Shown here piece by piece: positions 12,836 through 23,021 of a stretch of DNA of 64,000 nt. The stretch is from NCBI RefSeq assembly GCF_029867415.1, contig NC_081181.1, positions 70,838,144 through 70,902,143 on the forward strand, written 5' to 3'. Source of the DNA: Vicia villosa (lineage: Eukaryota > Streptophyta > Magnoliopsida > Fabales > Fabaceae). The notes below the pieces were generated by a model. It was given only the letters and a program-made list of their open reading frames with translations, did not search any database and was not told the DNA's origin. Position 1 is the first letter of the stretch; each line of letters starts with the position of its first letter. Both the position numbers and the translations under genes were made by a program.

Positions 12836-14403
12836 TGCCGCTACCGCGAAAATTAACAGAGTCGCCACTAACATATTTATCCTGAAAAGGAAGGGAATGC
12901 CAGCAAACCACAAAACAAAACAACGGTCTCACGACCAGAGAAAAAGGGTAAGGGAGTCGGTTACGCGAGGGGAAGGTATTAGCACCCCTCGCGCCCATCG
13001 TACTCGATGGTATCCACGCCTGTGTCTAAATCTATGGGTGTTTAAGCAAAATGCGCTAATCTGGACTAAAATGTTATCATACAAAGGGTGCAAATCTAAA
13101 CTAAACTAACAACCTACGAGAAAAAGGGGAAGCATACAATAATATCACACAAACGAACATCCGCTCGTAAAGCAAACAAAACCAACGGTACTGACCGAAT
13201 GGTAGAAAAGTGGTCCCGCCATAGCCAAGCGGAGCAGCTCAACCCAAGTCAACCAAGCATTCGACCTCGTGAAAATGATCGGGCCATAGACAAGAGGGCG
13301 GACCCCTCTCAGCAACCAAGCCGTCACGGATCATAAAGGAAAACGGTGCGTGCGTACACCGAGCATCAACGTCGAGCGACGCGAGCTATAGGAAAGGCGG
13401 GGGTCCGGCTGCATGAACCCTTTTCCTGACGTACTCGATAACAAGATCTTGTGCAGGTTCAGAAGCGAGGCTCATGTAGCGTGCGCATACTGAACAGACT
13501 CTATGAGACTAGGCGGGGGTTGATTGCTAACCCTTTCCGCATGCCTTCCATGAGGACTTAACGGAGTGCCATATAGGACTTATTACACCGTGACTCCCTG
13601 CCGCAAAGCACAAATGTAAACACACCAACAAAAACAGAGCCTCTTTCGAGGGCTTGGCCAGATGCATGTCTAGGTCCTACTTCTCATGTTATAGGATGAT
13701 GCGGAAAGCGGTAAAAGGGACAAGGAGACGATACCGAACGGATAGCAAATCCGCAATGAGCTAGCAAGCGTAAGCAGAGAAGTCCGGAATACTTCGCGTA
13801 AGCCATCATCAAGCAAAGCGAGTCAGACAGCGTCGTCGTGAAAATAAATCACGAGTCACATGTGGTACACGTCGAGCATAACCACACAAACCTGCAAGAG
13901 GACACAAGCCAGACAATACAAGGATATACATCTCAATGAATGAGAGATCAGATGAATCGTGTCAGGAATAAGGTCGTGTCCCACAAATAAAGTGGAACAC
14001 GAACCAAATCAATCGCACTGCAGACGAATTCGTGTCCCACAAATAAAGTGGAACACAAAGCAAGTCGAATCTCAATTGAAGGCTCTCTCTCGAAGTATCT
14101 CGCACATCTCAGCAAACAAATCAGTAGTAACAAGGAAGCATGCTATAGAAAATACTAGCAATTAAGTTCTAATTAAATCCTAAACAAAAATCTAACAAGA
14201 TTAAATTGTTTTTTTATGACATTTTCATCTAAAAAGCAACGGAACAAAACTATGTACAAAACAATCAAATTCTAACAAAGAAACATTACATGTTTTTGAT
14301 TATTTTTTATCATGCAAAACAAATATAGAAAACAAAAATCTAATTCTAACTAGAAAAGAATACATGTTTTTATTCATTTTTATCATGTAAAAGTCTAACA
14401 AAG
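12836..14403 (-). repeat. Element C 5' LTR, segment 1 (PBS-proximal)
   Basis: Aligns with 1437-3304 of the other LTR but lacks about 300 bp, lost at 13071-13074 between AATG repeats. It ends in CAAAG (14399-14403), the B insertion target, and continues at 41386. Confidence 0.9.
14399..14403. repeat. Target-site duplication of element B (left copy)
   Basis: CAAAG here and at 41381-41385. The uninterrupted site is preserved in C's other LTR as 'gtctaacaaagatcaatg' near 3292-3309, which proves the empty-site sequence. Confidence 0.93.
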
Positions 14404-14407
14404 TGTC
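14403..14407. repeat. Target-site duplication of element D (left copy), holding B's first four bases
   Basis: GTGTC here and at 27197-27201. Its G is the last base of B's CAAAG duplication and TGTC is the start of B's 5' LTR, so D inserted across the C/B junction. Confidence 0.92.
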
Positions 14408-15102
14408 TGTCGCACGCTCGCGAAATGTGAACAGAGTCGCCACCAATATATTTATCCCAAAGAGGGAAAGGAATATCAGAAAACCTAGAATAAAGAAAGG
14501 ATAAGAAAAGGTCTTTCGACCAGAGATAGGGTACGGGAGTCGGTTACGCGAGGGGAAGGTGCTAGCACCCCTCACGCCCATCGTACTCGATGGTATCCAC
14601 CTATGTTTGCTCTATTCTAAGGGTGTATAAATCTAAAGCTTAATGCTAAGGGAATGCATGCAAATGAATGAAAAAGAAACACGGGGAAAATAAGGTTTAT
14701 AAATAATTGTGCTCGCTTAGGCCCCGCGACCTAATGCCTACGTATCCTTTTCAGGAATCAGAGCGCCGTAGTTCGGCTCTTTAGTTTTTGTTTGTTTTTG
14801 TGTTTTTTAGTTGAACAGTTACATTCGCACTCCGCTGCTCGACCTCTGGAGTCTTAAGCTGGGAATGGAGCGGAAATAACGTGTCCGATTAGGAGAAAGA
14901 ATGCCCTGAAGGCAAGAGAAAGAATGCCTCGGAGGCGAGAGAGATAAATTTGGTTTGTGTCTTTTAGATGTAATTCCATGATGAACAAAACCCAATACAA
15001 GGCTTCGCGTCACTTCATTACTTTGATTTAGGTCTGAGCCTTTATTAAGTATTTTAAGTGTTTTTGATTGAGTGTTTTTTAAGGGATTTTAATCTGCGAG
15101 TT

Positions 15103-15377
15103 GAATCACATAGAATGTATGATGTCAAAGAAACAGATTAGGGAATGAATCCCACTCATTTCTCTACATGGATAGAGAAACAGATTAGGGAATGAATCCC
15201 ACTCATTTCTCTAATAATCGAGAAACAGATTAGGGAATGAATCCCACTCATTTCTCTTTGTAGTGATCGAGAAACAGATTAGGGAATGGATCCCACTCAT
15301 TTCTCTCTCACTAAGTGTTCGAGAAACAGATTAGGGAATAAATCCCACTCGTTTCTCTCCCACTTTTAATGTGATTC
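15103..15377 (-). repeat. Five-unit hairpin array inside inverted repeats (D 3' LTR)
   Basis: Five copies of a roughly 37-bp unit 'gagaaacagattaggg...' ending 'catttctc'. Each can pair GAGAAA with TTTCTC and GGGA with TCCC. The array is enclosed by GAATCACAT (15103-15111) and ATGTGATTC (15369-15377), so it could close as one stem with five arms. The same design is in D's other LTR and in both LTRs of B. Confidence 0.88.
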
Positions 15378-17020
15378 GCCTCTTCCTTTGTTAAGTGTTT
15401 TAAAGTTGAAAAGGAAAAGAAGAAGAAAACTAGCCTAAAATGAATAACTAGCTTAATGTGATGGGAACCTCTAATTCCTAAAGTTGTCATGGTTTCTACC
15501 TAATGGTTAGGAGCAAAAAGCGACATGAGAATATAAGCATAAGCGGAGATACAAGTAAATAACGATACAAGAATTAGTGTAAAAATGAGTAAAAGAATGA
15601 CTTGAAATATGGTACAAAACATAGAAGCAAATGATGCAAAATATAGTACCAAAAGTGAATTAAAGGACTATTATTTTTATTGATTTTTATATGACAAAGA
15701 ACAAGAATTCTAATCAAGCAAAAGAAATAAAATACAAGCCTAAACTAATATTTTTTAGTGATTATTTTTATGTGTCAAAAAATGTATTAAGGGTCTAAAA
15801 ACTAATAGGAGATTGGTATGATTTTTATTGCCTAAAAGAAGTTAAAAATCTAAGTAAAATCTAAATTGTTAATTTAACAAAATATGAACAGGGGGTTCAA
15901 AATGAATTATAGGGCGTGATTAGGAACTGGGCGCAGGCCCAAAGGACAGGCCCAGAGGGGGCGTTTTTGTTTGAGTTTTCAGGTTACCAAAAAAGATGTT
16001 ATGGGCTCAGAGGGGGTGCAGAATTCGCATGGCTCCCATGTATTGTTCTAATTGATCCACTATCAAATGTTTATTCAGATTTTAATTAAAAATAAAACAA
16101 ATTAATTAAATGAATAGTAATAAAAAGGGAAATTACGTTTGCAATGTGACGATTCATATTCAACTCCTACTCAACGTTCATTCTCCCTCCCTCGTTTCGA
16201 ACGGCGCCGGAAATCGCTCCGCCGCGCCGGAGGCGGCGGAGCTCGACTAAGTTCAGAATTAAAACACGCGCCCTCATCTATTTCACCTCCTCTCTTCGTT
16301 TTCGACCTCCATTCCTCTAGAAACTCACTCCGTCTTCCTAAATCTGAACAAATAGCAAACCCTAGATCTAAAGAGAAATCAAATTAAACGCTCATGGTTA
16401 CGAATCGTGAAGCTAGATCGTGGGGGAAGGAAACACGAGGTCTCAAGCTTCACAGTGGTATCAAGAATGCCGAAAAGGATGAAGATTTAGGGCTTGGTGA
16501 AACTTACCTACCGGAGAATGGTCCGGCGCCTCTTCGACGTGCGGGAGCGAGAAAACTAGAGATATCCTTAAGGACTCAGGTAATATTATGCATCCGTTAT
16601 TCCTCAGTTTTGCGTTTTCCTTCTTCTTCTTCTTCCTTTTCTGAATCTGTGAACTATGCTGAAATCTTGTTGCCTATTGTTATTGTTTCTGAGAGATTAT
16701 AGGAGACTCGGAGATGGAGGTTAAAAGATGAACTGAGAGGTTGAGATGGATTTCAGTGATGGAGTTTAGCTCTACTCCATTGAAGTTCAATGAGAACCTT
16801 CAATGGAGTTTTAGGTGGTGAGCGTGTAGTGGTTAGGGTGAGTGAGATGAATTGAGATGAGAGAGTAGAGTTAAATGTGAAGGAGAAGATGAGAGTGAAG
16901 GTTCTGAATTTTTGTGAATGATGGAGGATGCCGAGAGTGAAGATTGAAGAATGTGGAGACTGAAAATGGTGGAGTGTGGATGAAAAATGGAGAATGAATC
17001 GAGAGATGGTTGAGACTTGA

Positions 17021-17027
17021 TTATATA
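17021..17027 (-). promoter_or_regulatory. Probable TATA box of D 3' LTR
   Basis: TATATAA on the minus strand, about 1.55 kb from the LTR start. Transcription would begin near 16995. The twin is at 25635-25641. Placement fits the TATA position in A's LTR (about 1.55 kb in). Confidence 0.5.
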
Positions 17028-18582
17028 GAGGTGAATCTCTTCTCAACTTTTCTGTTATGATTCTGTTAGTAGTTATCTGGATTCTGTTAAAGTAGTTAGG
17101 TGGTTATGAGAATCGGTTAGGACAGTTAGTAATTTGTTAGGAGGAGGTTATAGTGATCGGTAAAAAAACAGTTAGAAGTTAGTTTGTTAGAAAGTGGAAG
17201 TTAGTTAAATTCTGTTATGAATTGGTTGGGTAAGTTAGAGGGAAGTTAGAAGATGTTAGAATTCTGTTATGGCAGTTTGACAGTTAGAAGTTAAGTGAAA
17301 CTGAGTTAGTTAGTTACAAGTGTAAAGAGAAACTGTTAGGAGGTTAGGAATCAGTTGGGAAATCTGTTAGTAACTTGCAATAGAAGTTAGACTGTGGAAT
17401 TCAGTTAGAAGTGGCTAGAATTTGTGTGGAATGATGGCTGCTATGAGATAGTGTTTCTTTTGGTTTAATAGGCTATGATTTTGAAAGGTTTGAATTGATT
17501 CATTTTGTCATGGATGAACAAGTGCAGGGCTGGTTTGAATTTCATTTGGTTATGCAGGTTTTTGAATTGGTAGAAGGTAAATATATTAGGTTAATTCTGT
17601 TGTGTTTTGCTTTGTATTCTGGCTATTGATTTGTTTATGGCTGACTGGTTTATATCTGAATGCAAGGGGGTGATTTTGAATGATTTTGGATGCTGGTTCT
17701 GTCTGGGCTTTAGAATTTTGTAGGTTTACGGATTTTGAAATGTCAATAAGTTAGAACTTGGCCTTGTGTTTCCTATGCAAACTTTGAATTGATGTTAAGC
17801 TGCCACTTTTATTTTTTATGTGCAGGGACTGTTTCTTCATCAAGTGTATATCTCACTTCTTCACAACCTTGTTTAACAAGGTCAATTGTTGCTGCTTGAG
17901 CAATTCTGGAATCAAGGAATGCATTTTCCTCAAGCTCATCTAAGGAAACAACCAGTACATCTCTGCTTCGGCCTGATGTTGGAAGAACAATGAAGTGCAA
18001 ACAGAGATTTACTTTTATTCCATCCTTGTATTTGTAAATGTAATGTCACCGTTGTAGAGTATTTTGAATTTGTAATGGCTCTTTTTGTAACAGCTTATTG
18101 TATGCATAGAAAAATTATTCTTGAATATAATTTAGATTCTTCCATGGACACTTGTGAATGTGTAATCTCTTTATGACTTTTCTTATAATCCGCAATAAAC
18201 ACAAATGTCAGGTTAAATGAATGAGGCTTTATGAATCCCTTGTAAATGCCCCCAAATGATTTTGAGTGAGACTTCTTGATTAATAACATTCCAGGATGAA
18301 TGATTTTCATAAAGAAATCCTTCTCGAGTAATACCTAATAGCCCTTGATGATATATAGCCAAGCCTTTGAGATACAAACTAGCTGAGAATCCGACACTAA
18401 CAGCAATCTACCTCAATTGTAGCATACAAACAGAATCCCAACGTTTCAAGCCTTGATCCTATGATAGACTTATTGATGAACCAATGTATAAGATGTTACA
18501 TGACCTATTGGAGAGATGCATATGAATGTGAAGTTAAGCCAATTAGAAGTAAAATTAGGAAGGCAAATTTTGGGGTGCAACA

Positions 18583-18596
18583 GCTGCCCCTATTTA
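18583..18596 (-). promoter_or_regulatory. Element D polypurine tract
   Basis: Minus-strand TTAAATAGGGGCAGC directly precedes the LTR start; it matches B's tract almost exactly. Confidence 0.82.
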
Positions 18597-18720
18597 ATCA
18601 TCTTATACGTGAGAGTGAGATTGGCGCTAGCCTTTCGAACACTTAAGGTGGAAGAGGATTAAATACCAAAGAACCTGAAAATTTGCCTGATGAGAGATAG
18701 GATCCACTAGGGAAAAGATG

Positions 18721-19900
18721 GTGTCAACTCCACTGAGAAGGAATGTATCAATTCTGGATTGAACAAAAGATAACCGTCAACTCTGGGTTGAGAGGGAAAT
18801 AAGAAAGGATCAACTTTGGGTTGAACAAAAGAAAGGATAACCGTCAACTCTGGGTTGAGTGGGTAAAGACAAAAGCTAACCGTCAACTCTAGGTTGAGTG
18901 GGAAAAAGAGATAACCGTCAACTCTGGGTTGAGTGAGAAAGGAGAAAAGATAACTGTCAACTCTGGGTTGAGTGAGAAAAGGATCAACTCTGGGTTGAAT
19001 AAAAGATAATCGTCAACTCTAGGTTGAGTGGGAAAAAGAGAAATCAATAAGAAATATCCGTCAACTCTGGGTGAGAGGGAAAAGGACAAAAGATAACCGT
19101 CAACTCTGGGTTAAGTGGGAAGAGACAAAAGGCGACCGTCAACTCTGGGTTGATTGGAAAGAAACAAGACAACCATCAACTCTGGGTTGAGTGGGAAAAA
19201 GATAAGCATCAACTCTGGGTTGAATAAAAGACAAACATCAACTCTGGGTTGAATAAAAGGTGACCGTCAACTCTGGGTGAGTGGGAAAAAAGATAAGTAT
19301 CAACTCTGGGTTGAATAAAAGACAAACATCAACTCTGGGTTGAATAAAAGGTGACCGTCAACTCTGAGTGAGTGGGAAAAAGATAAGCATCAACTCTGGG
19401 TTGAATAAAAGACAAACATCAACTCTGGGTTGAATAGAAGGTGACCGTCAACTCTGGGTGAGTGGGAAGAAACAAGACAACCATCAACTCTGGGTTGAGT
19501 GGGAAAAAGATAAGCATCAACTCTGGGTTGAATAAAAGACAAACATCAACTCTGGGTTGAATAAAAGGTGACCGTCAACTCTGGGTGAGTGGGAAAAAAG
19601 ATAAGTATCAACTCTGGGTTGAATAAAAGACAAACATCAACTCTGGGTTGAATAAAAGGTGACCGTCAACTCTGAGTGAGTGGGAAAGAAACAAGACAAC
19701 CATCAACTCTAGGTTGAGTGGGAAAAAGATAAGCATCAACTCTGGGTTGAATAAAAGACAAACATCAACTCTGGGTTGAATAGAAGGTGACCGTCAACTC
19801 TGGGTGAGTGGGAAAAAAGATAATTAACTCGGGGTTGAAAGATGAAAGGAAATCAACTCTAGGTTGAACACAAAAACATCAACTCTGGGTTGAAGAAAGA
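18721..19900 (-). repeat. Element D 3' UTR minisatellite of short hairpins
   Basis: About 40 copies of a core 'tcaactctgggttga' separated by AAAG-rich spacers, period about 20-30 bp. The core pairs TCAAC with GTTGA (for example 18844-18848 with 18854-18858). Longer blocks repeat as units: the run starting 'aacaagacaaccatcaactc' occurs near 19153, 19470 and 19690, a higher-order repeat. Non-coding. Confidence 0.92.
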
Positions 19901-20744
19901 TGAACATGGTTGACTTTGGAAGATGACACCACAATGGTAACTCTGAGTGATCTAGTGGAATATCAACTTGAATACTTGGCTTATGCTTTACATGCAATGT
20001 TTGATTTATTTTATGCACTTCTGAAGATGCGATGCAATGATTTCTATATGCAGTGTACTGATTGATCAGGGTTTCTGCTTTGATGTGGAATAGATTAGGC
20101 GGAGTTCTGAAACTCTGTTCGAGATTCAAGGTGGGGTGGATGCCCCTGCTTTATTGATGATTGGATTATTAAGGGATAAATGCCAATGAGGATGCAATGA
20201 CATGTATGATGAATGTATGAATGAAATGATTGTTTCCAAGATATAAGTGGATGGAGGATGCCCTTGCGGAAAGGATCATAGCTTGAAGGATAGAACTTGT
20301 GGAGGCGAGGTGTTTGGCTTGACTCCTCGACACTTGTCTCGATATCTGACATTTGATTGAAGATGAAGAAATGACTTGTTTCTATCTTGCCCCAGCTTGT
20401 ATGATCTTTTGAGATGGAATTTTGATGTGCTTGAATCATGGAGATTTGTAATGGTCTGCCCCAGTGTTGATCATGGAATGATTGCCTCAGATTGAAGGGA
20501 ATTGTTCCACCAAATGGATTCTTCAGATATTTGCTTTGCGGATAACCAAACTTTGCCCTTGTAAGATTACTCGATGGAACTTCAATGTTGAACTTTCCTT
20601 GGTATCAAGTACTTACTTTCAAGTTAGAGACAATTCTGTTTTGAAAAAGGATAATGAGAAATGCAATGCACATGTTAATCTCAAAGAAGAGTTTTATTTG
20701 TCAAAATGTTTACTGATACTAACACAAGTGACACAGCAACATTA
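19901..20744 (-). other. Element D interior, non-coding
   Basis: AT-rich, no convincing ORF. 'Gccccag' phrases near 20390 and 20455 have loose counterparts in C (8690-8800). Confidence 0.5.
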
Positions 20745-21625
20745 GGAGTCAGTTTTGACATGATTTTACAGTTTGTATGCTTTCAGAACGAACCCTGCTT
20801 CAATTAGGACTTTTGAGGGTTGTAACGTGGCCGGGTTCACGGTTTAAGAAACAAGGGATAAAGGCTCAAGTTCTACTTAACCCACCCCTTCTTCGTGATG
20901 TTCTCCAGTCCTACGTTCAGCTAGTTCGACACGAGTGTTCACCTTTCAGGAAGGATTGTGATGGATGAGGATCTTTTATGACTTCGATGGAGGTGGCAGT
21001 CACCCTTTGGTGCTTTCGTTGATGGTCACAACAACTTGTCCCTCGGAGGATTTTTCTTTTGCATTTGCCTTTTGCTATCCCTAACTTTTGCCTGGACAAA
21101 AAGTTTCTTTTGAATTTGGTTTTCGTTGTCCAGCGGGATATGCCCTAATTTTTGCCTAAGTCATTTGCTTCAAAGCTTTTCTTTTCTTTTTGACTTAGCG
21201 GGCTATTGTTTCTTTTTTTTTTTTATCATGATTCATAACTTTCTTTTCATTTTTTTTTGTCTCGTTCGGGAACAAGTTGTATGAGTTTTGTGATTGACTT
21301 GATGAAAAGGTTGTGACTGCCCTCTTCTTAGTGAATGAGAGACATCCATTGTGGATGGTGCTCTTCTTCTTTGTTGTGAGATATGAGATATGATTGATCC
21401 TCTGAGGAGATACCTGAAAGTTGAGCGCTCGATCGCACTAACTGAAGACTACCCTGCCCCTGGTTAAGATTGAGGGTTTTGTATTTTTTGAAAAGAAACT
21501 ACTACTCCTTAGGCTCAAAGGGGTTGACGAAGGTTTCACTCCCTTATAACTCCAGTGTTTAGGAATTGAAACAATGCCTGTACATCGTCAGCAGGATCTT
21601 TGTTCCAAAAGCATACAATTAATAG
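20745..21625 (-). other. Conserved non-coding module of element D
   Basis: Counterpart of C 9225-10210 and of B 34400-35260 (reverse). Contains the 'gggttgtaacgtgg' block (20745-20965), hairpins CTGGACAA/TTGTCCAG (21092-21099/21126-21133) and CTAAGTCA/TGACTTAG (21156-21163/21191-21198), and the 'ctgcccctggttaag' block (21440-21625). Confidence 0.78.
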
Positions 21626-22187
21626 TTCATGTGTTTTTGATTTTCATCATTCTCCTTTTTTAGTTGCTTAAGACAAATGAGTTGAATATCAATGAACATA
21701 ATGACAAAGATGAAATGATTTGAGAAAAACATGTATATTGCATTATTTTTATTTATTCAAACAGAATGGGTTTCTTACAATGAGAAGTACTTGATAACAA
21801 CAAAAGTAATACAATTGAAAGTACTGAAGGAATCTATACAATGGCAAGCTTGGCCTTATTCTGATGCAAATGAAATGTTCTCTGACAAACATAAAGTCTT
21901 TAGGATCCTTTGGTGGAAGGTACCCTCATGAGGAGGCGTGGGGTCCTTAGATAGTAGCTTGATTTTTTTTGTAATTCCCCATGATTCTTTGTCGGTGAGC
22001 TCTTGTCAGATATCGGTGTGGAGGAATTGTCTTGTCTGATCTGATGGAGAGGAAGAATGTAGGAATCTTGGTAGCCATGGATGCATATGCATGAATGCAA
22101 AAATGTTAATGATGATGCAAATGCAGTAGGAATCAGGATCAAGGATCAAGGCCTCTTGTGATAATAACTTCTCATGGTCAATAAGAT
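21626..22187 (-). other. Element D interior, nothing recognised
   Basis: AT-rich sequence with no ORF resembling a protein family and no clear repeat. Confidence 0.5.
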
Positions 22188-22453
22188 ATGGTTGAATCCT
22201 CTAAATCCTCTAGATTCAGAGGTTCGACGTTGCATTCTTGATAACTAGGCAGTGCATAACTCAAAGATGGTCGAATCCTCCAGATTCAGAGGTTCAACGT
22301 TGATTGATTCTGATAGATAACTGATGTAGAACTTCTGTATAAGTCAAAGATGGTCGAATCCTCCAGATTCAGAGGTTCGACGTTGATTCAGGATAGATAA
22401 CCTTTGCATAAGTCACATAAGGTCGTACCCTCCAGATTCAGAGGTTCGACGTT
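22188..22453 (-). repeat. Four-copy hairpin repeat in D leader
   Basis: Four units containing 'tcgaatcctccagattcagaggttcgacgttg', about 70-80 bp apart. In the third, GTCGAA (22353-22358) plus CCTC (22360-22363) pair with GAGG (22372-22375) plus TTCGAC (22376-22381), with one bulged base. Confidence 0.85.
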
Positions 22454-23001
22454 GATTAGGATAGATAGTCTGAACGGGCATAGGGTGGGATGGAGGCTTG
22501 TTTTCCTGCAAAACAAAATTTCCCAACCCCTCTCACAGGTATGGTCTAGTATAAGGTAGGTCAAAAGGTCACCAGTGTTAACAGTTCTCCTGAAACACCA
22601 TCATCGTTGCAAATACATGCCAACAATGGTATCCCATTTGAACCTCGACTGGTCGTGGGTCTCATGATCGCAATCAACAGAACCTGACATTCTGTTGGCG
22701 TCATGACTATCCACTCTGTCCTAGGTAGCCTAAGTAACACTCTGGCCTGGGTATTGGGCCTTTTACCTCATAGAAATCCCACCCAACCTGCAAATAGAGA
22801 AAATATGTGGCCCCCACGGGGACCCATAATATAGTCCAGGATGCGAGAAAATAAACATGATATGCGAGCAATAAATAGTCATGATATGCAAGCATAAAAT
22901 AAATGAAGCGAAGCATAAACAATATATAAGCACACCCAATAAACAAACAAACAAAGGCTAGGATCGACTCGCTAAGAATGGACCAGCACAGGTCTATTCC
23001 A
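22454..23001 (-). other. Element D leader shared with B and C
   Basis: From about 22560 to 22790 the minus strand matches B 31520-31760, including 'aaaaggcccaatacccaggc' and 'gacgccaacagaatgtcagg'. C keeps a shorter part near 12600-12660. It lies just downstream of the PBS, where LTR elements often carry packaging signals; that role is inferred. No coding. Confidence 0.7.
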
Positions 23002-23019
23002 TCCCCAGCAGAGTCGCCA
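23002..23019 (-). promoter_or_regulatory. Element D primer-binding site
   Basis: The shared 18-mer on the minus strand, two bases from the 5' LTR. Confidence 0.9.
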
Positions 23020-23021
23020 GC

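Larger units (their letters stand above)
14408..18582 (-). repeat. Element D 3' LTR (4175 bp)
   Basis: Minus-strand start TGTTGCACCCCAAAATTTG at 18582 and end ...GCGTGCGACA at 14408. The same plus-strand frames appear in both LTRs only because the copies are near identical; none resembles a known protein. Confidence 0.95.

Noticed and set aside
15130..15360. CRISPR-like appearance of regularly spaced repeats in the LTRs
   Set aside because: Plant retrotransposon LTR context, spacers short and alike, no cas genes; they are hairpin tandem repeats.
16139..16702. Two plus-strand frames (82 and 102 codons) in D's LTRs, identical at 24753-25316
   Set aside because: Conservation is explained by the youth of D; antisense to the element, low complexity, no known family.
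18889..19089. Repetitive 'NPELTVI' frame in D
   Set aside because: Minisatellite translation with no gene signals.
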